A DNA stretch of 40,622 nucleotides from QPJE01 sp051747745 (GCA_051747745.1 JBNJGL010000017.1:1-40622); one strand, 5' to 3'. Shown: positions 16,237-24,923, counted from the first letter of the stretch. Notes: generated by a model not told the origin, from the sequence alone. Program-made: numbers and translations.

Positions 16237-17124
16237 GTGTTAAATTGGAAAACCAAAGAAAAAATCATTAAAAATATACTTTTGTTTTTTGCTTTTTCTT
16301 CTATTATATTTTTGACAGGTATTATAGTTGTGCTCTTTAATGAAGGAGCGCCAATATTTACTAAAGTTGGTATATTTAAATTCATGTTTACAGGTGACTG
16401 GTATCCAACTTATGATCCAGCAGGATTTGGTATTTATAATCTCCTAGCAGCTTCAATTGTTGTTACTATTGGTGCTATGGTATTTGCAGTTCCATTTGGA
16501 GTTGCATCAGCAGTATATATTTCTTATATACTACCAAAGAGATTTAAAAACATAGTAAAACCAACAATTGAGATGCTGGCAGGTATTCCATCTGTAATCT
16601 ATGGGCTTTTTGGCATGAAAATTCTGGGACCTTATATAAGAGAACTATTTGGGCTGCCTACAGGTTTGAATGCTTTAACAGCAATGATTATGCTTGGTAT
16701 TATGGCATTACCTACAATTGTTAGCCTGGCAGAAGATGCTATTACTGCTGTTCCTAAAAGTTTTAGAGATGCTTCTTTAGCACTTGGAGGAACAAGACTG
16801 GAAACAATGGTAAGAGTAATTTTGCCAACTGCTTCTTCTGGGATAGTGACAGCGATTATTCTTGGTATGGGAAGAGCAATTGGAGAAACAATGACAGTGC
16901 TGATGGTTGCAGGAGGAGCTTCGCTATTTCCTTCTAATATTCTTAAACCTGTTCGACCTATGACTTCAACAATAGCTGCAGAAATGGGTGAAGCTCCTGT
17001 GGGAAGTGATCACTATCAGGCACTTTTTGGAATAGCGATTATATTGTTTATAATAACTCTTATTTTTAATATTTTTGCTGATATTGCACAGCAGAGATTT
17101 AAAAAGAAGGTGAGTGGAGAATAA
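16237..17124 (+). CDS. pstC: Phosphate ABC transporter permease PstC
   Basis: Inner-membrane subunit of the Pst importer, about 295 residues with six predicted membrane segments (first at about 12-34). The binding-protein-dependent transport EAA-like loop is visible as SFRDASLALGGTRLETMVRVILP in register with the family (quoted residues run about 175-195), and GMGRAIGETM follows. A GTG at 16237 is preferred because AGAGGTGAGG (16224-16233) is a good ribosome binding site for it, whereas the in-frame ATG at 16219 has none and would contain that site. It overlaps pstA by one base (TAATG). Order pstS-pstC-pstA-pstB-phoU is canonical. Confidence 0.94.
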   Translation: MLNWKTKEKIIKNILLFFAFSSIIFLTGIIVVLFNEGAPIFTKVGIFKFMFTGDWYPTYDPAGFGIYNLLAASIVVTIGAMVFAVPFGVASAVYISYILPKRFKNIVKPTIEMLAGIPSVIYGLFGMKILGPYIRELFGLPTGLNALTAMIMLGIMALPTIVSLAEDAITAVPKSFRDASLALGGTRLETMVRVILPTASSGIVTAIILGMGRAIGETMTVLMVAGGASLFPSNILKPVRPMTSTIAAEMGEAPVGSDHYQALFGIAIILFIITLIFNIFADIAQQRFKKKVSGE

Positions 17125-17990
17125 TGGAAAGTAAATTAATTAAGAGAAAACTAACTGAAAAAGTTATTTTTAATATACTTGGTTTATTTTTGTGGGCATC
17201 TATTGCTATTCTGGGAATAATAATCTTTTTTATTTTCAAAAGAGGAATTGGTGTTATAAGCTGGGAATTTATAACTTCAATGCCCGCAAATGGAATGACA
17301 GAAGGTGGTATACTGCCGGCAATTATTGGATCTTTTTATCTTGTATCAGGAGCGATTTTATTTGCTGCTCCTTTAGGAGTTTTTGCTGCAATCTTTATGA
17401 TAGAATATGCAAAAAAAGGAAGATTGATTCGGATTATTCGCATAGGTGTCAATAACCTTGCTGGAGTACCTTCAGTTGTTTTTGGTCTTTTTGGTCTGGC
17501 TGTGTTTGTAAAATATTTCAATTTTGGTGTTTCTATATTATCTGGTGCTTTAACACTGGCCATTGTTATTCTTCCAACTATTATTAGGGCTTCAGAAGAA
17601 GCTTTAATGGCAGTGCCGGATGAATACCGCGAATCATCTCTTGCACTGGGAGCAACAAAATGGCAGACAATCAAAAATGTTGTTTTACCTGCTGCAATTC
17701 CAGGTATTTTAACTGGATGTATTCTGGGAGTTGGTCGTGTGGCTGGAGAGACTGCACCAATAATTTTTACAGCAGCTACTTTTTTCTCAATGAGACTGCC
17801 TAATTCTGTTTTTTCTGAGGTAATGGCACTGCCCTATAATATATATGCACTTGTAACTACAGGAACTTTTCCAGCAAAACAGGTACCAATTGCATATGGT
17901 ACAGCAGTTGTCTTATTAGTGTTGGTGTTATTGATTAATCTTGTCGCTATAATAATGAGAATAAGATACAGCAGAAATGTTGATAATTAA
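17124..17990 (+). CDS. pstA: Phosphate ABC transporter permease PstA
   Basis: Second membrane subunit of the Pst importer, 288 residues, six predicted membrane segments. Family features: the periplasmic SMPANGMTEGGILPAIIGS stretch (about 53-71), NNLAGVPSVVFGLFGLAVF, and the EAA-like loop with EYRESSLALGATKWQT (about 171-186) that docks on PstB, then GVGRVAGETAP. The ATG overlaps the pstC stop by one base, indicating translational coupling. A 19-nt gap with GGAAGGGGG leads to pstB. Function is certain from motif and operon position. Confidence 0.95.
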   Translation: MESKLIKRKLTEKVIFNILGLFLWASIAILGIIIFFIFKRGIGVISWEFITSMPANGMTEGGILPAIIGSFYLVSGAILFAAPLGVFAAIFMIEYAKKGRLIRIIRIGVNNLAGVPSVVFGLFGLAVFVKYFNFGVSILSGALTLAIVILPTIIRASEEALMAVPDEYRESSLALGATKWQTIKNVVLPAAIPGILTGCILGVGRVAGETAPIIFTAATFFSMRLPNSVFSEVMALPYNIYALVTTGTFPAKQVPIAYGTAVVLLVLVLLINLVAIIMRIRYSRNVDN

Positions 17991-18009
17991 TCTGGAAGGG
18001 GGATTCTAA

Positions 18010-18768
18010 ATGAGTAAAAATAAAATGGAAGTTAAAAATTTAGATTTTTATTATGATGATTTTAAAGCTTTGAAAAATATAAATATACCGTTAGAAAAAA
18101 ATAAGGTTACAGCACTGATTGGTCCTTCAGGGTGTGGTAAATCCACTTTTTTAAGAACTTTAAATAGAATGAATGATTTAATAGATGGAACAAAAGTTGA
18201 AGGTGATGTTCTTTTTGATGGAAAAAATATTTATTCCAGTGAGGTTGATGTAGTAGAATTAAGAAAAAAGGTTGGTATGGTATTTCAGCAGCCAAACCCT
18301 TTTCCAAAATCTATTTATGATAATGTTGCCTATGGGCCAAGAATTCACGGCATAAAAGATAATGCAAAATTAGATGAAATAGTAGAAAAAAGTTTGAGAG
18401 GTGCTGCTCTTTTTGAAGAAGTAAAAGATCGACTGAATGATTCAGCTCTTGGTATTTCTGGAGGCCAGCAGCAGCGTCTCTGTATAGCCAGAGCTTTAGC
18501 TGTAAAACCCGAAGTTTTACTAATGGATGAGCCAGCATCCGCTTTAGATCCGGTTGCTACTGCAAAAATAGAGGATTTAATAGCACAATTGAAGAATAAT
18601 TATACTATAGTAATTGTTACACACAGTATGCAGCAGGCTGCTCGTGTATCTGATTTAACTGGATTTTTCCTTATGGGTGATTTAGTAGAATTTGATAATA
18701 CTGATAAAATATTTGAGAATCCAGTTGATCAGAGAACTGAAGATTATATAACTGGTCGATTTGGATAA
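18010..18768 (+). CDS. pstB: Phosphate ABC transporter ATP-binding protein PstB
   Basis: Cytoplasmic ATPase of the Pst importer, 252 residues, the standard length. Walker A GPSGCGKST (38-46), Q-loop at VFQQPNPFP (91-99, a PstB hallmark), signature ISGGQQQRL (149-157), Walker B LLMDEPASALD (170-180) and switch histidine H205. The ATG has AAGGGGGATTCTAA before it. It is followed 37 nt later by phoU. Along with PhoU and PhoR it would form the phosphate-sensing complex known from enteric bacteria. Confidence 0.97.
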   Translation: MSKNKMEVKNLDFYYDDFKALKNINIPLEKNKVTALIGPSGCGKSTFLRTLNRMNDLIDGTKVEGDVLFDGKNIYSSEVDVVELRKKVGMVFQQPNPFPKSIYDNVAYGPRIHGIKDNAKLDEIVEKSLRGAALFEEVKDRLNDSALGISGGQQQRLCIARALAVKPEVLLMDEPASALDPVATAKIEDLIAQLKNNYTIVIVTHSMQQAARVSDLTGFFLMGDLVEFDNTDKIFENPVDQRTEDYITGRFG

Positions 18769-18805
18769 TTTGAGATAACGTAATTTGAAAAGGGAGGGAT
18801 TTTAT

Positions 18806-19456
18806 ATGAATGCCAGCAGAAGGGGATTTCATGATGAATTAAATTCTCTGCAGAATGATATGTTAAAAATGGGAAGTCTGGTTGAAGAAGCAATCAGAAA
18901 AAGCATAAAAGCTTTAAAAGATGGGGATTTGGAATTGGCGAATCAGGTTTGTCGAGATGATGATATAATAGATGATTATGAGGTTAGCCTGGAAGAAAAG
19001 TGTACAAGGCTGATAGCACTGCAGCAGCCTGTGGCTATTGATCTCAGAAAAATAATAGTTATTTCCAAACTTGCTACAGATCTTGAGAGAATTGGTGATC
19101 ATACCTGTAATATTGCAGAAATGGTTATAAAAATTGGTGATGAAAAATTAATTAAACCTTTGATAGATATTCCTGAAATGACTGATCTGGTAATCAAAAG
19201 ACTGAGAAAAAGTCTTGAAGCATTTATCGATATGGATATTGAAAAGGCAAAAAAGGTTGTAAAAGAAGATGAGGAAGTGGATATTCTTGACCAGCAGATA
19301 ATCAGCGAATTAATAACAATAATGATTGATGATCCAAAAACCATAGAACAGGCAACATCACTGATGTTTATAAGCAGATTTTTAGAAAGAATAGGAGATC
19401 ATTCAACAAATATATCTGAAAGAACAATATATATGAAAACAGGCCAGCGGTTATAA
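18806..19456 (+). CDS. phoU: Phosphate signalling complex protein PhoU
   Basis: All-helical cytoplasmic regulator of 216 residues that links Pst activity to the PhoR kinase. Two three-helix PhoU repeats are visible, each with a metal-binding ExxxD-type motif: ATDLERIGDHTCNIAE (about 89-104) and SRFLERIGDHSTNISE (about 190-205). The ATG at 18806 is chosen because AGGGAGGG (18790-18797) lies 8 nt upstream; a TTG at 18785 in frame would precede that site. It is the last gene of the pst operon. The following terminator stem begins before its stop codon. Confidence 0.95.
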   Translation: MNASRRGFHDELNSLQNDMLKMGSLVEEAIRKSIKALKDGDLELANQVCRDDDIIDDYEVSLEEKCTRLIALQQPVAIDLRKIIVISKLATDLERIGDHTCNIAEMVIKIGDEKLIKPLIDIPEMTDLVIKRLRKSLEAFIDMDIEKAKKVVKEDEEVDILDQQIISELITIMIDDPKTIEQATSLMFISRFLERIGDHSTNISERTIYMKTGQRL

Positions 19457-19469
19457 TTCGCTGGTTTTT
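19444..19469 (+). terminator. Terminator of the pst-phoU operon
   Basis: CCAGCG (19444-19449) pairs with CGCTGG (19459-19464) over a 9-nt loop and continues into TTTTTATTTT. The 5' arm and part of the loop lie in the last codons of phoU. Confidence 0.8.
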
Positions 19470-19539
19470 ATTTTGCAATCTCAAATCTCCTGTGATAAAA
19501 TAATTTTTTAGAATGAAAGAGAATTGAGGAGGCAGAAAA

Positions 19540-21267
19540 ATGTTTAAAAGATTTGCAGGGTATTATAAGAACCACTGGAAATTATTTCTGCTGGATATTG
19601 TCGGGGCGTTTATTATGTCGGGACTGGATCTTGCATTTCCCATAATTATGAGGACCCTGATTGATCAGCATTTTCCTAATAAAAATATAAATATGATTAT
19701 GCGTATGGTTACTATATTATTTGTTCTCTATATACTGCGCTATGTCTTTCAATATATAGTTCACTACTGGGGTCATGTGGTAGGTATAAGAATGGAAGCA
19801 GATATGAGATCAGATCTTTTTTCACATCTGCAGAAGCTGTCGTTTAAATTTTATGATAACAATAAAGTTGGTTATCTTATGTCAAGGATAATTAATGATT
19901 TGAGCAATATATCTGAGCTGGCACATCACGGACCTGAAGATCTTTTTATTTCTCTTGTTCTTCTGCTGGGTTCTTTCTTTATACTGCTCAATATGCACTG
20001 GCAGCTGGCCCTGCTGACATTTATTCTTCTTCCTGTAATGTTCATCTTTTCTCTTAAACTGGGCGAAAAAATGTACAATTCTTTTAGAAATATAAAGGAA
20101 AAGATTGCAGAGGTTAACAGTATTATAGAAGACAGCTTAAGTGGGATTAGAGTTGTAAAATCATTTACCAATGAAGAATATGAATATGAAAAATTCTGTC
20201 AGGGAAATCACAGCCACCGTGAGTCCAGAGAATATGCTATGAAAAATATGGCACAATTTCATTCTGGAATGAACTTATTTACAAATTTTATTACATTAAT
20301 TACTCTGGGAGCCGGGGGATATTTTATATATCAGGGTAATTTAACTACAGGAGAGATGGTAGCTTTTCTATTTTATGTTAATATGTTTATTAATCCAATT
20401 AGAAGGCTGGTTAATTTTAATGAACAGCTGCAGCGAGGTATGGCAGGTTTTTCGCGTTTTACAGAAATTCTTTCGGTTGAGCCTGAGATTAAGGATCTGC
20501 CTGGAGCTGTAGATTTGAAAAATATTGAGGGACTTATTGAATATGAAAATGTGACTTTTGGTTATGATAATCATTCCAGAGTATTTAATAATGTCAATAT
20601 AAGTGTTGAACCGGGGAGAACAGTGGCTTTTGTTGGACCTTCAGGAGCAGGGAAATCAACTCTGTGTAAACTCCTACCTAGATTTTACGAAATTGATTCA
20701 GGTAATATCTCTATTGATGGTATAAATATAAAAAATATAAAATTAAGTTCTCTGCGCAGAAATATAGGTATAGTACAGCAGGATGTATTTCTTTTTAATG
20801 GGGCAGTTAGAGATAATATTGCATATGGAAGCTCAGATGTTTGTGATGAGGAAATTGTTGATGCAGCTAAAAAAGCGAATGCACATCAGTTTATTTTATC
20901 ACTTAGTGAAGGTTATGATACCAATATAGGGGAAAGAGGTGTAAAGCTTTCCGGCGGACAGAAGCAGAGAATTTCTATTGCCAGATCATTTTTGAAAAAC
21001 CCTCCCATATTGATTCTTGATGAAGCAACTTCGTCTCTTGATAACAGAAGTGAAAAAATTATTCAGGCATCACTGGAAAAATTAGCTGAGGGACGTACTA
21101 CTCTAGTAATAGCACACCGCCTGTCTACTGTTATAAATGCAGATGAGATAATTGTGCTAACAGATGAAGGAATTATGGAACGGGGCACACACAATGAACT
21201 TATCAATAAAGATGGAGTTTATAAACAGCTCTATGAGGATCAGTTTTCTACCGAACTTTCCGGTTAA
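19540..21267 (+). CDS. ABC transporter, fused permease/ATPase (exporter type, MsbA/MdlB-like)
   Basis: Half-transporter of 575 residues working as a dimer. Residues 1-315 form the six-helix type IV exporter domain. The ATPase domain (about 335-570) has Walker A GPSGAGKST (366-374), Q-loop VQQDVFLF, signature LSGGQKQRIS (471-480), Walker B ILILDEATSSLD and the H-loop IAHRLST. GAGGAGG lies 9 nt before the ATG at 19540. It stands alone after the pst terminator with a 340-nt gap behind it, so no partner suggests the substrate; multidrug or lipid export is typical of relatives. Transporter class is certain, cargo unknown. Confidence 0.92.
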   Translation: MFKRFAGYYKNHWKLFLLDIVGAFIMSGLDLAFPIIMRTLIDQHFPNKNINMIMRMVTILFVLYILRYVFQYIVHYWGHVVGIRMEADMRSDLFSHLQKLSFKFYDNNKVGYLMSRIINDLSNISELAHHGPEDLFISLVLLLGSFFILLNMHWQLALLTFILLPVMFIFSLKLGEKMYNSFRNIKEKIAEVNSIIEDSLSGIRVVKSFTNEEYEYEKFCQGNHSHRESREYAMKNMAQFHSGMNLFTNFITLITLGAGGYFIYQGNLTTGEMVAFLFYVNMFINPIRRLVNFNEQLQRGMAGFSRFTEILSVEPEIKDLPGAVDLKNIEGLIEYENVTFGYDNHSRVFNNVNISVEPGRTVAFVGPSGAGKSTLCKLLPRFYEIDSGNISIDGINIKNIKLSSLRRNIGIVQQDVFLFNGAVRDNIAYGSSDVCDEEIVDAAKKANAHQFILSLSEGYDTNIGERGVKLSGGQKQRISIARSFLKNPPILILDEATSSLDNRSEKIIQASLEKLAEGRTTLVIAHRLSTVINADEIIVLTDEGIMERGTHNELINKDGVYKQLYEDQFSTELSG

Positions 21268-21419
21268 AATATGAGATATTTTATTCTGATAACAACAAAT
21301 AATTGATTAATTTGAAATACTGAGAATCAGGAAAAACTGAACCGGACAGATGGCCTAAATGTCGATTTTCAAAAATTGCAAATGAATAATATTATTAAAA
21401 ATAAAATCAGAATATTTGT

Positions 21420-21475
21420 TCCCCTGTGGCAGCAGACTGTCTTTAAGAGTCTGTTCGTAAAATAGGGGATTTTTT
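21420..21475 (+). terminator. Two-tier hairpin with T-run (terminator or end of a small RNA)
   Basis: Outer stem TCCCCT/AGGGGA (21420-21425 with 21464-21469) encloses an inner stem AGCAGACT/AGTCTGTT (21431-21438 with 21448-21455, one wobble), then TTTTTT. It lies 153 nt after the ABC exporter stop, far for a simple gene terminator. The internal loop and length are more complex than other terminators in this window. Confidence 0.65.
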
Positions 21476-21539
21476 ATTTAAAAAACCACTTCTTATACAA
21501 ATTAATAATGGTTATATTTTACTATATATAATATTCTTT

Positions 21540-21568
21540 TTGACATGTTTGGGCAAATCTGGGATACT
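21540..21568 (+). promoter_or_regulatory. Promoter for PspC-domain gene
   Basis: TTGACA (21540-21545) and GATACT (21563-21568) are 17 nt apart, 40 nt before the start codon. Confidence 0.65.
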
Positions 21569-21608
21569 ATATCATAGGATGTAATACTGAGAAAAAGGGG
21601 TGGATTTA

Positions 21609-22169
21609 ATGAAAAAAAGAATTTATAGATCTCGAGATGATAGGATTATAGCGGGAATTTGTGGAGGGCTGGCCGACTATTTTAATATAGATGCAACTCT
21701 CATTAGGCTGGCCTTTGTGTTTATTTTTATATTTCAGGGTATTGGACTTATTGCATACCTGATCGCCTGGTTTATAATTCCGGAAAAGCCAGAGGAAAAA
21801 ATACAACAAGAGCATTATTATCTTCCGGCAGAAAAAAAGTTTGAAAACAATGAAAAAGGGGCTGATAATTTCCAGTCTGCTAACTATCAATCTGATGATA
21901 TCCAGGAGGGTGACAGGCAGACTGAAAATGATAACGATGAATACTATCAAACTGAAAACCGCCAAAATGATGATTCTCATATAGAAAAAAATAATATATC
22001 AGGTGAAAGAAATAAAACATTAGGAATAATTTTAATTATACTGGGGAGCATTTTTTTAATTGATATTTGGATTCCAGAATTTTACTGGCAGAAATACTGG
22101 CCGGTTTTTCTGATTGCCGCTGGATTATTAATTTTATACAAGGGAGTAAAAAATAATGACAGCAGATAA
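21609..22169 (+). CDS. PspC-domain membrane protein with C-terminal DUF5668/LiaF-like membrane module
   Basis: A 186-residue protein. Residues 1-60 are a PspC domain (RSRDDRIIAGICGGLADYF, then a hydrophobic segment to IPEKPEE). A polar linker rich in D, N, Q and E spans about 62-135. A C-terminal hydrophobic module (about 138-180) has LGIILIILGSIFLID and YWPVFLIAAGLLILY, the paired pattern of LiaF-type membrane domains. I chose the ATG at 21609 because AAAGGGG ends 8 nt upstream; the GTG at 21600 overlaps that site. Relatives sense envelope stress, but no sensor pair is adjacent. It overlaps the next gene by 14 nt. Confidence 0.82.
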   Translation: MKKRIYRSRDDRIIAGICGGLADYFNIDATLIRLAFVFIFIFQGIGLIAYLIAWFIIPEKPEEKIQQEHYYLPAEKKFENNEKGADNFQSANYQSDDIQEGDRQTENDNDEYYQTENRQNDDSHIEKNNISGERNKTLGIILIILGSIFLIDIWIPEFYWQKYWPVFLIAAGLLILYKGVKNNDSR

Positions 22170-22461
22170 TAAAAAAAGATTACTAACAGGAATAATATTG
22201 ATTGCTTTAGGCGCAGTATTTTTAGGTGAAAGTATGGGCAAATACAGTTTTGATCTCATCTGGTTTATGAGAAATTTCTGGCCTGTACTGCTGATTACCG
22301 CTGGTTTACATATGATACTGTTAAATTCAAAGCTGTGGTGGATTATTCCTGTTTTGATAATTTTAGCAGCCATATATTTAATATATTTTCTTCATCAATA
22401 TAATGGTAATGCTTTCTGGCCGGAAAGATTTTTTAGATTTTATCATTTTAGATTTAGATAA
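22156..22461 (+). CDS. Small membrane protein, DUF5668/LiaF-like membrane module
   Basis: A 101-residue protein with three hydrophobic segments. LLTGIILIALGAVFLGE and FWPVLLITAGLHMIL repeat the module found at the C-terminus of the upstream PspC-domain protein, so the two probably derive from one another and may associate in the membrane. The C-terminus is unusually aromatic and basic (ERFFRFYHFRFR). The ATG at 22156 lies inside the upstream gene with GGGAG at 22142, so translation is coupled. It converges on bioY, ending 7 nt from that gene's stop; no terminator lies between. Function unknown; envelope stress is only a guess from family. Confidence 0.7.
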   Translation: MTADNKKRLLTGIILIALGAVFLGESMGKYSFDLIWFMRNFWPVLLITAGLHMILLNSKLWWIIPVLIILAAIYLIYFLHQYNGNAFWPERFFRFYHFRFR

Positions 22462-22468
22462 TGATCTC

Positions 22469-22978
22469 TTATTTTAAACGCCTGCTGATTATTGGACCAG
22501 CTATTATCAGCAAGATAATTTTAAGAAGATCTCCTGGCAGAAATGGTAGAACAGTTAAATTTAAAGCTGAAATAATATCTGTTCCGGTGGAAAAGATAAA
22601 ATAACTGCAGCCAATTAAATAAATTGTGGCAGCTGCAGTAAGATATATAAAAAAGTCTTTTATCTTATTATTTGTATAAAAACCAGCTATCCAGGCAGCA
22701 GCTACAAAGGCAACCAGGAAACCACCTGTAGGGCCAACCAGTATACCCAGCCCACCAGTTCCACCTGCAAATACAGGTAAACCTGCCATTCCAATTAGTA
22801 AATATATAACCTGACTTAAAGAACCATATTTTTTCCCGAGAATCCTGCCAGAAAAAAGCACAAAAAATGTCTGCAGAGTTATGGGAACAGGTGAGAACGG
22901 AAGTGGAATAATTATATATGCGCCTACTGTTGTTAATGCAGCCATAATGCCTGTTTTAACTATTTTTTTTGTATTCAT
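22469..22978 (-). CDS. bioY: Biotin ECF transporter S-component BioY
   Basis: Membrane substrate-binding subunit for biotin uptake, 169 residues with about six membrane helices; it normally works with a shared ECF module (EcfA, EcfA', EcfT), which is not in this window. Visible: the N-terminal AALTTVGAYIIIPLPFSPVPITLQTF region (about 14-39), ILGKKYGSLSQ, and the conserved GLPVFAGGTGGLGI with LVGPTGGF. On the minus strand the ATG at 22978 has GGAGGCTC upstream. It is the only minus-strand gene in the interior of the window, converging with the small membrane protein. No BirA-type operator was seen in its 170-nt upstream region. Confidence 0.93.
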   Translation of the reverse strand: MNTKKIVKTGIMAALTTVGAYIIIPLPFSPVPITLQTFFVLFSGRILGKKYGSLSQVIYLLIGMAGLPVFAGGTGGLGILVGPTGGFLVAFVAAAWIAGFYTNNKIKDFFIYLTAAATIYLIGCSYFIFSTGTDIISALNLTVLPFLPGDLLKIILLIIAGPIISRRLK

Positions 22979-23148
22979 TAAAGAGCCTCCATATTATTAA
23001 TTTATATTGGGGAAATCACCAAACTGGGAACTATTTTATCATGTAACAGCAGGAATTTAAAGTGAATTAATGAATAAGTATATATAAGTAATACTAAGCT
23101 AAGAAATAAAATATATTGATTTAATTAAAACTGGAGGAAATTTTCTAT

Positions 23149-24009
23149 ATGAATGAAATAGTTTTAAAAGCCTATGCAAAAATTAATCTGGCACTTGATG
23201 TTAAAGGAATATACCCAGATGGTTACCACAGGGTTGAAATGATTATGCAGAGCATAGCGCTGCACGATAAAGTAAAACTCAAAAGGAAAAGTTCTGATAT
23301 TTTAGTAATCTGTTCAGATCCGTGTATCCCACTTGGGAAAGGCAATTTAGCCTTTCAGGCAGCAGAAAGATTCTTTACAGAAAAAAAGGTCAGCGGAGGA
23401 GTGGAGATATATATTCAGAAGAACATACCGGTTGCAGCAGGGCTTGCTGGAGGAAGTACAGATGCAGCAGCAGTGTTAAAAGGTTTATATAAACTTTATA
23501 ATTTGAAAGAAGATCATACAGAAATGAGAAAAATTCTTTCTTCAATTGGGATGGATGTTCCATTCTGCCTGGAAGGTGGAACTGTTTTCGCATTTGGAAG
23601 AGGAGATGAAATAGAATTTCTTCCTTCTATAAAAGAATATCCTCTTTTACTGGTTACACCGTCAGTACAGCTCAGTACAGCAGAGGTTTACAGGCTTTAT
23701 GATAATTTAAAGCCGAATATAAAGATAGACATGGACAGTATATTAAATCATTTGAAAAATAATAGAAATATAGACTGGTCACTTGACTGGAAAAATGTAC
23801 TCGAACCACCGGCAAAAAAAATTACAGAAGAAATAAAACAGGTTGAAAATATTATAAGAAATACTGACAATTTATTATATATGATGTCAGGAAGTGGACC
23901 AAGTGTATTTGCTGTCTATGATTCTCAGGAAAAAGCAGATAAAGCTGCAGCAGACTGGCCGCGCAAAGGTGATTTTGTTGTATCAACTAAGATGCTGGCC
24001 AGGTATTAA
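23149..24009 (+). CDS. ispE: 4-(cytidine 5'-diphospho)-2-C-methyl-D-erythritol kinase
   Basis: GHMP kinase of the MEP isoprenoid pathway that phosphorylates CDP-methylerythritol; 286 residues, normal length. Visible: KAYAKINLALDV at the N-terminus (lysine and asparagine of the active site), the ATP-binding PVAAGLAGGSTDAAA (about 93-107), DVPFCLEGG and the C-terminal MSGSGPSVFAVY. GGAGG lies 12 nt before the ATG at 23149. It precedes purR by 38 nt, the same ispE-purR adjacency seen in Bacillus, and resumes the conserved backbone after the inserted phosphate and membrane genes. Confidence 0.96.
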   Translation: MNEIVLKAYAKINLALDVKGIYPDGYHRVEMIMQSIALHDKVKLKRKSSDILVICSDPCIPLGKGNLAFQAAERFFTEKKVSGGVEIYIQKNIPVAAGLAGGSTDAAAVLKGLYKLYNLKEDHTEMRKILSSIGMDVPFCLEGGTVFAFGRGDEIEFLPSIKEYPLLLVTPSVQLSTAEVYRLYDNLKPNIKIDMDSILNHLKNNRNIDWSLDWKNVLEPPAKKITEEIKQVENIIRNTDNLLYMMSGSGPSVFAVYDSQEKADKAAADWPRKGDFVVSTKMLARY

Positions 24010-24047
24010 ATATATGCAAATTATTTTGGTCAGAAAGGATGAAAATA

Positions 24048-24866
24048 ATGTCAAATAATAAACCGGCCGATCGACAGGCTGTTATATCTTCAATTTTGAT
24101 TGATAATCCAAATTTTTTGTATCCTCTAAGAGAGTTTGCTGATGTTTTTTCTGTTGCCAGATCAACTCTTAGTGAGGATATAGCAAAGCTTAAGCAGCTA
24201 TTTAAAGAGAATGATCTGGGAGAAATCAAAACGGTAGCAGGGGCAAAAGGTGGTATAAAATATCTGCCGGTTTTATCTTTAAAAAAGGAAAAAGTTATAT
24301 TAAAAAAGTTAGAAGAACTGTTAAGTGATTCCGAAAGAATACTGCCAGGGGGATTTATATATTTAAGTGATATTATATATTCTCCCAGAACTGCGTGGGA
24401 TATTGCCAGAATATTTGCAACCTATTTCAAAGAAAAGAATCCGGATTATATAGTTACAATAGAAACAAAAGGTATTCCTCTTGCATTAATGGTGGCAAAA
24501 GCATTTTCTGTACCGCTTGTAACCATACGTAGAAATCACAAAGTAACAGAAGGTTCAGTTGTTTCTATCAATTATATTTCCGGTTCTTCAAATAAAATTC
24601 AGACAATGTCTCTGGCCCGCAGAGCTCTACCAGAAAACAGTAAAGTTTTAATTATTGATGATTTTATGAAGGCAGGTGGAACAGTAAAAGGTATTTTTGA
24701 TCTTATGAAAGAATTTAAATCAGATGTAGTAGGAACAGGTGTTTTGGTTGAAACAGATTCTCCCCAGGGGAAGCTTGTAGATGAATATTTATCACTGTTT
24801 AAACTTTTGAAAGTAAATGAAGAAGAAAATAAAATTGAAATAAAACCTAACATGAACTTGACATAG
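24048..24866 (+). CDS. purR: Purine operon repressor PurR (Bacillus type)
   Basis: Transcription factor of about 272 residues with an N-terminal winged helix (1-70; VARSTLSEDIAKLK recognition region) and a C-terminal phosphoribosyltransferase-like domain that senses PRPP rather than catalysing. The PRPP motif is VLIIDDFMKAGGTVKG (about 201-216). In Bacillus PRPP releases it from purine gene operators. The ATG at 24048 is preferred: AAAGG (24034-24038) gives 9-nt spacing to it but overlaps an alternative in-frame ATG at 24039. Its end overlaps the glnR promoter -35. I saw no PurBox pair in the window to identify targets. prs, encoding PRPP synthase, lies 6 kb downstream. Confidence 0.93.
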   Translation: MSNNKPADRQAVISSILIDNPNFLYPLREFADVFSVARSTLSEDIAKLKQLFKENDLGEIKTVAGAKGGIKYLPVLSLKKEKVILKKLEELLSDSERILPGGFIYLSDIIYSPRTAWDIARIFATYFKEKNPDYIVTIETKGIPLALMVAKAFSVPLVTIRRNHKVTEGSVVSINYISGSSNKIQTMSLARRALPENSKVLIIDDFMKAGGTVKGIFDLMKEFKSDVVGTGVLVETDSPQGKLVDEYLSLFKLLKVNEEENKIEIKPNMNLT

Positions 24867-24887
24867 CTTTTATACCTGTGCTATAAT
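24858..24887 (+). promoter_or_regulatory. Promoter for glnR-glnA
   Basis: TTGACA (24858-24863) and TATAAT (24882-24887) with an 18-nt spacer; the -35 overlaps the last codons of purR. No clear TGTNA-N7-TNACA GlnR operator is visible here, though a degenerate one could exist. Confidence 0.8.
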
Positions 24888-24923
24888 CTCTCTATAAATT
24901 ACTGATGTTGAGGAGTGAATCAG

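Larger units (their letters stand above)
21268..21608. other. Intergenic region between ABC exporter and PspC-domain gene
   Basis: No coding region is supported in these 341 bases. The first 150 nt are AT rich and contain no clear signal. A two-tier hairpin with a T-run lies at 21420-21475, and a promoter at 21540-21568 serves the next gene. A small RNA ending at the hairpin is possible, but no promoter for it was identified with confidence. Confidence 0.5.

Noticed and set aside
21606..21980. 124-codon minus-strand frame
   Set aside because: Antisense to the PspC-domain gene, whose + strand product has a clear domain.
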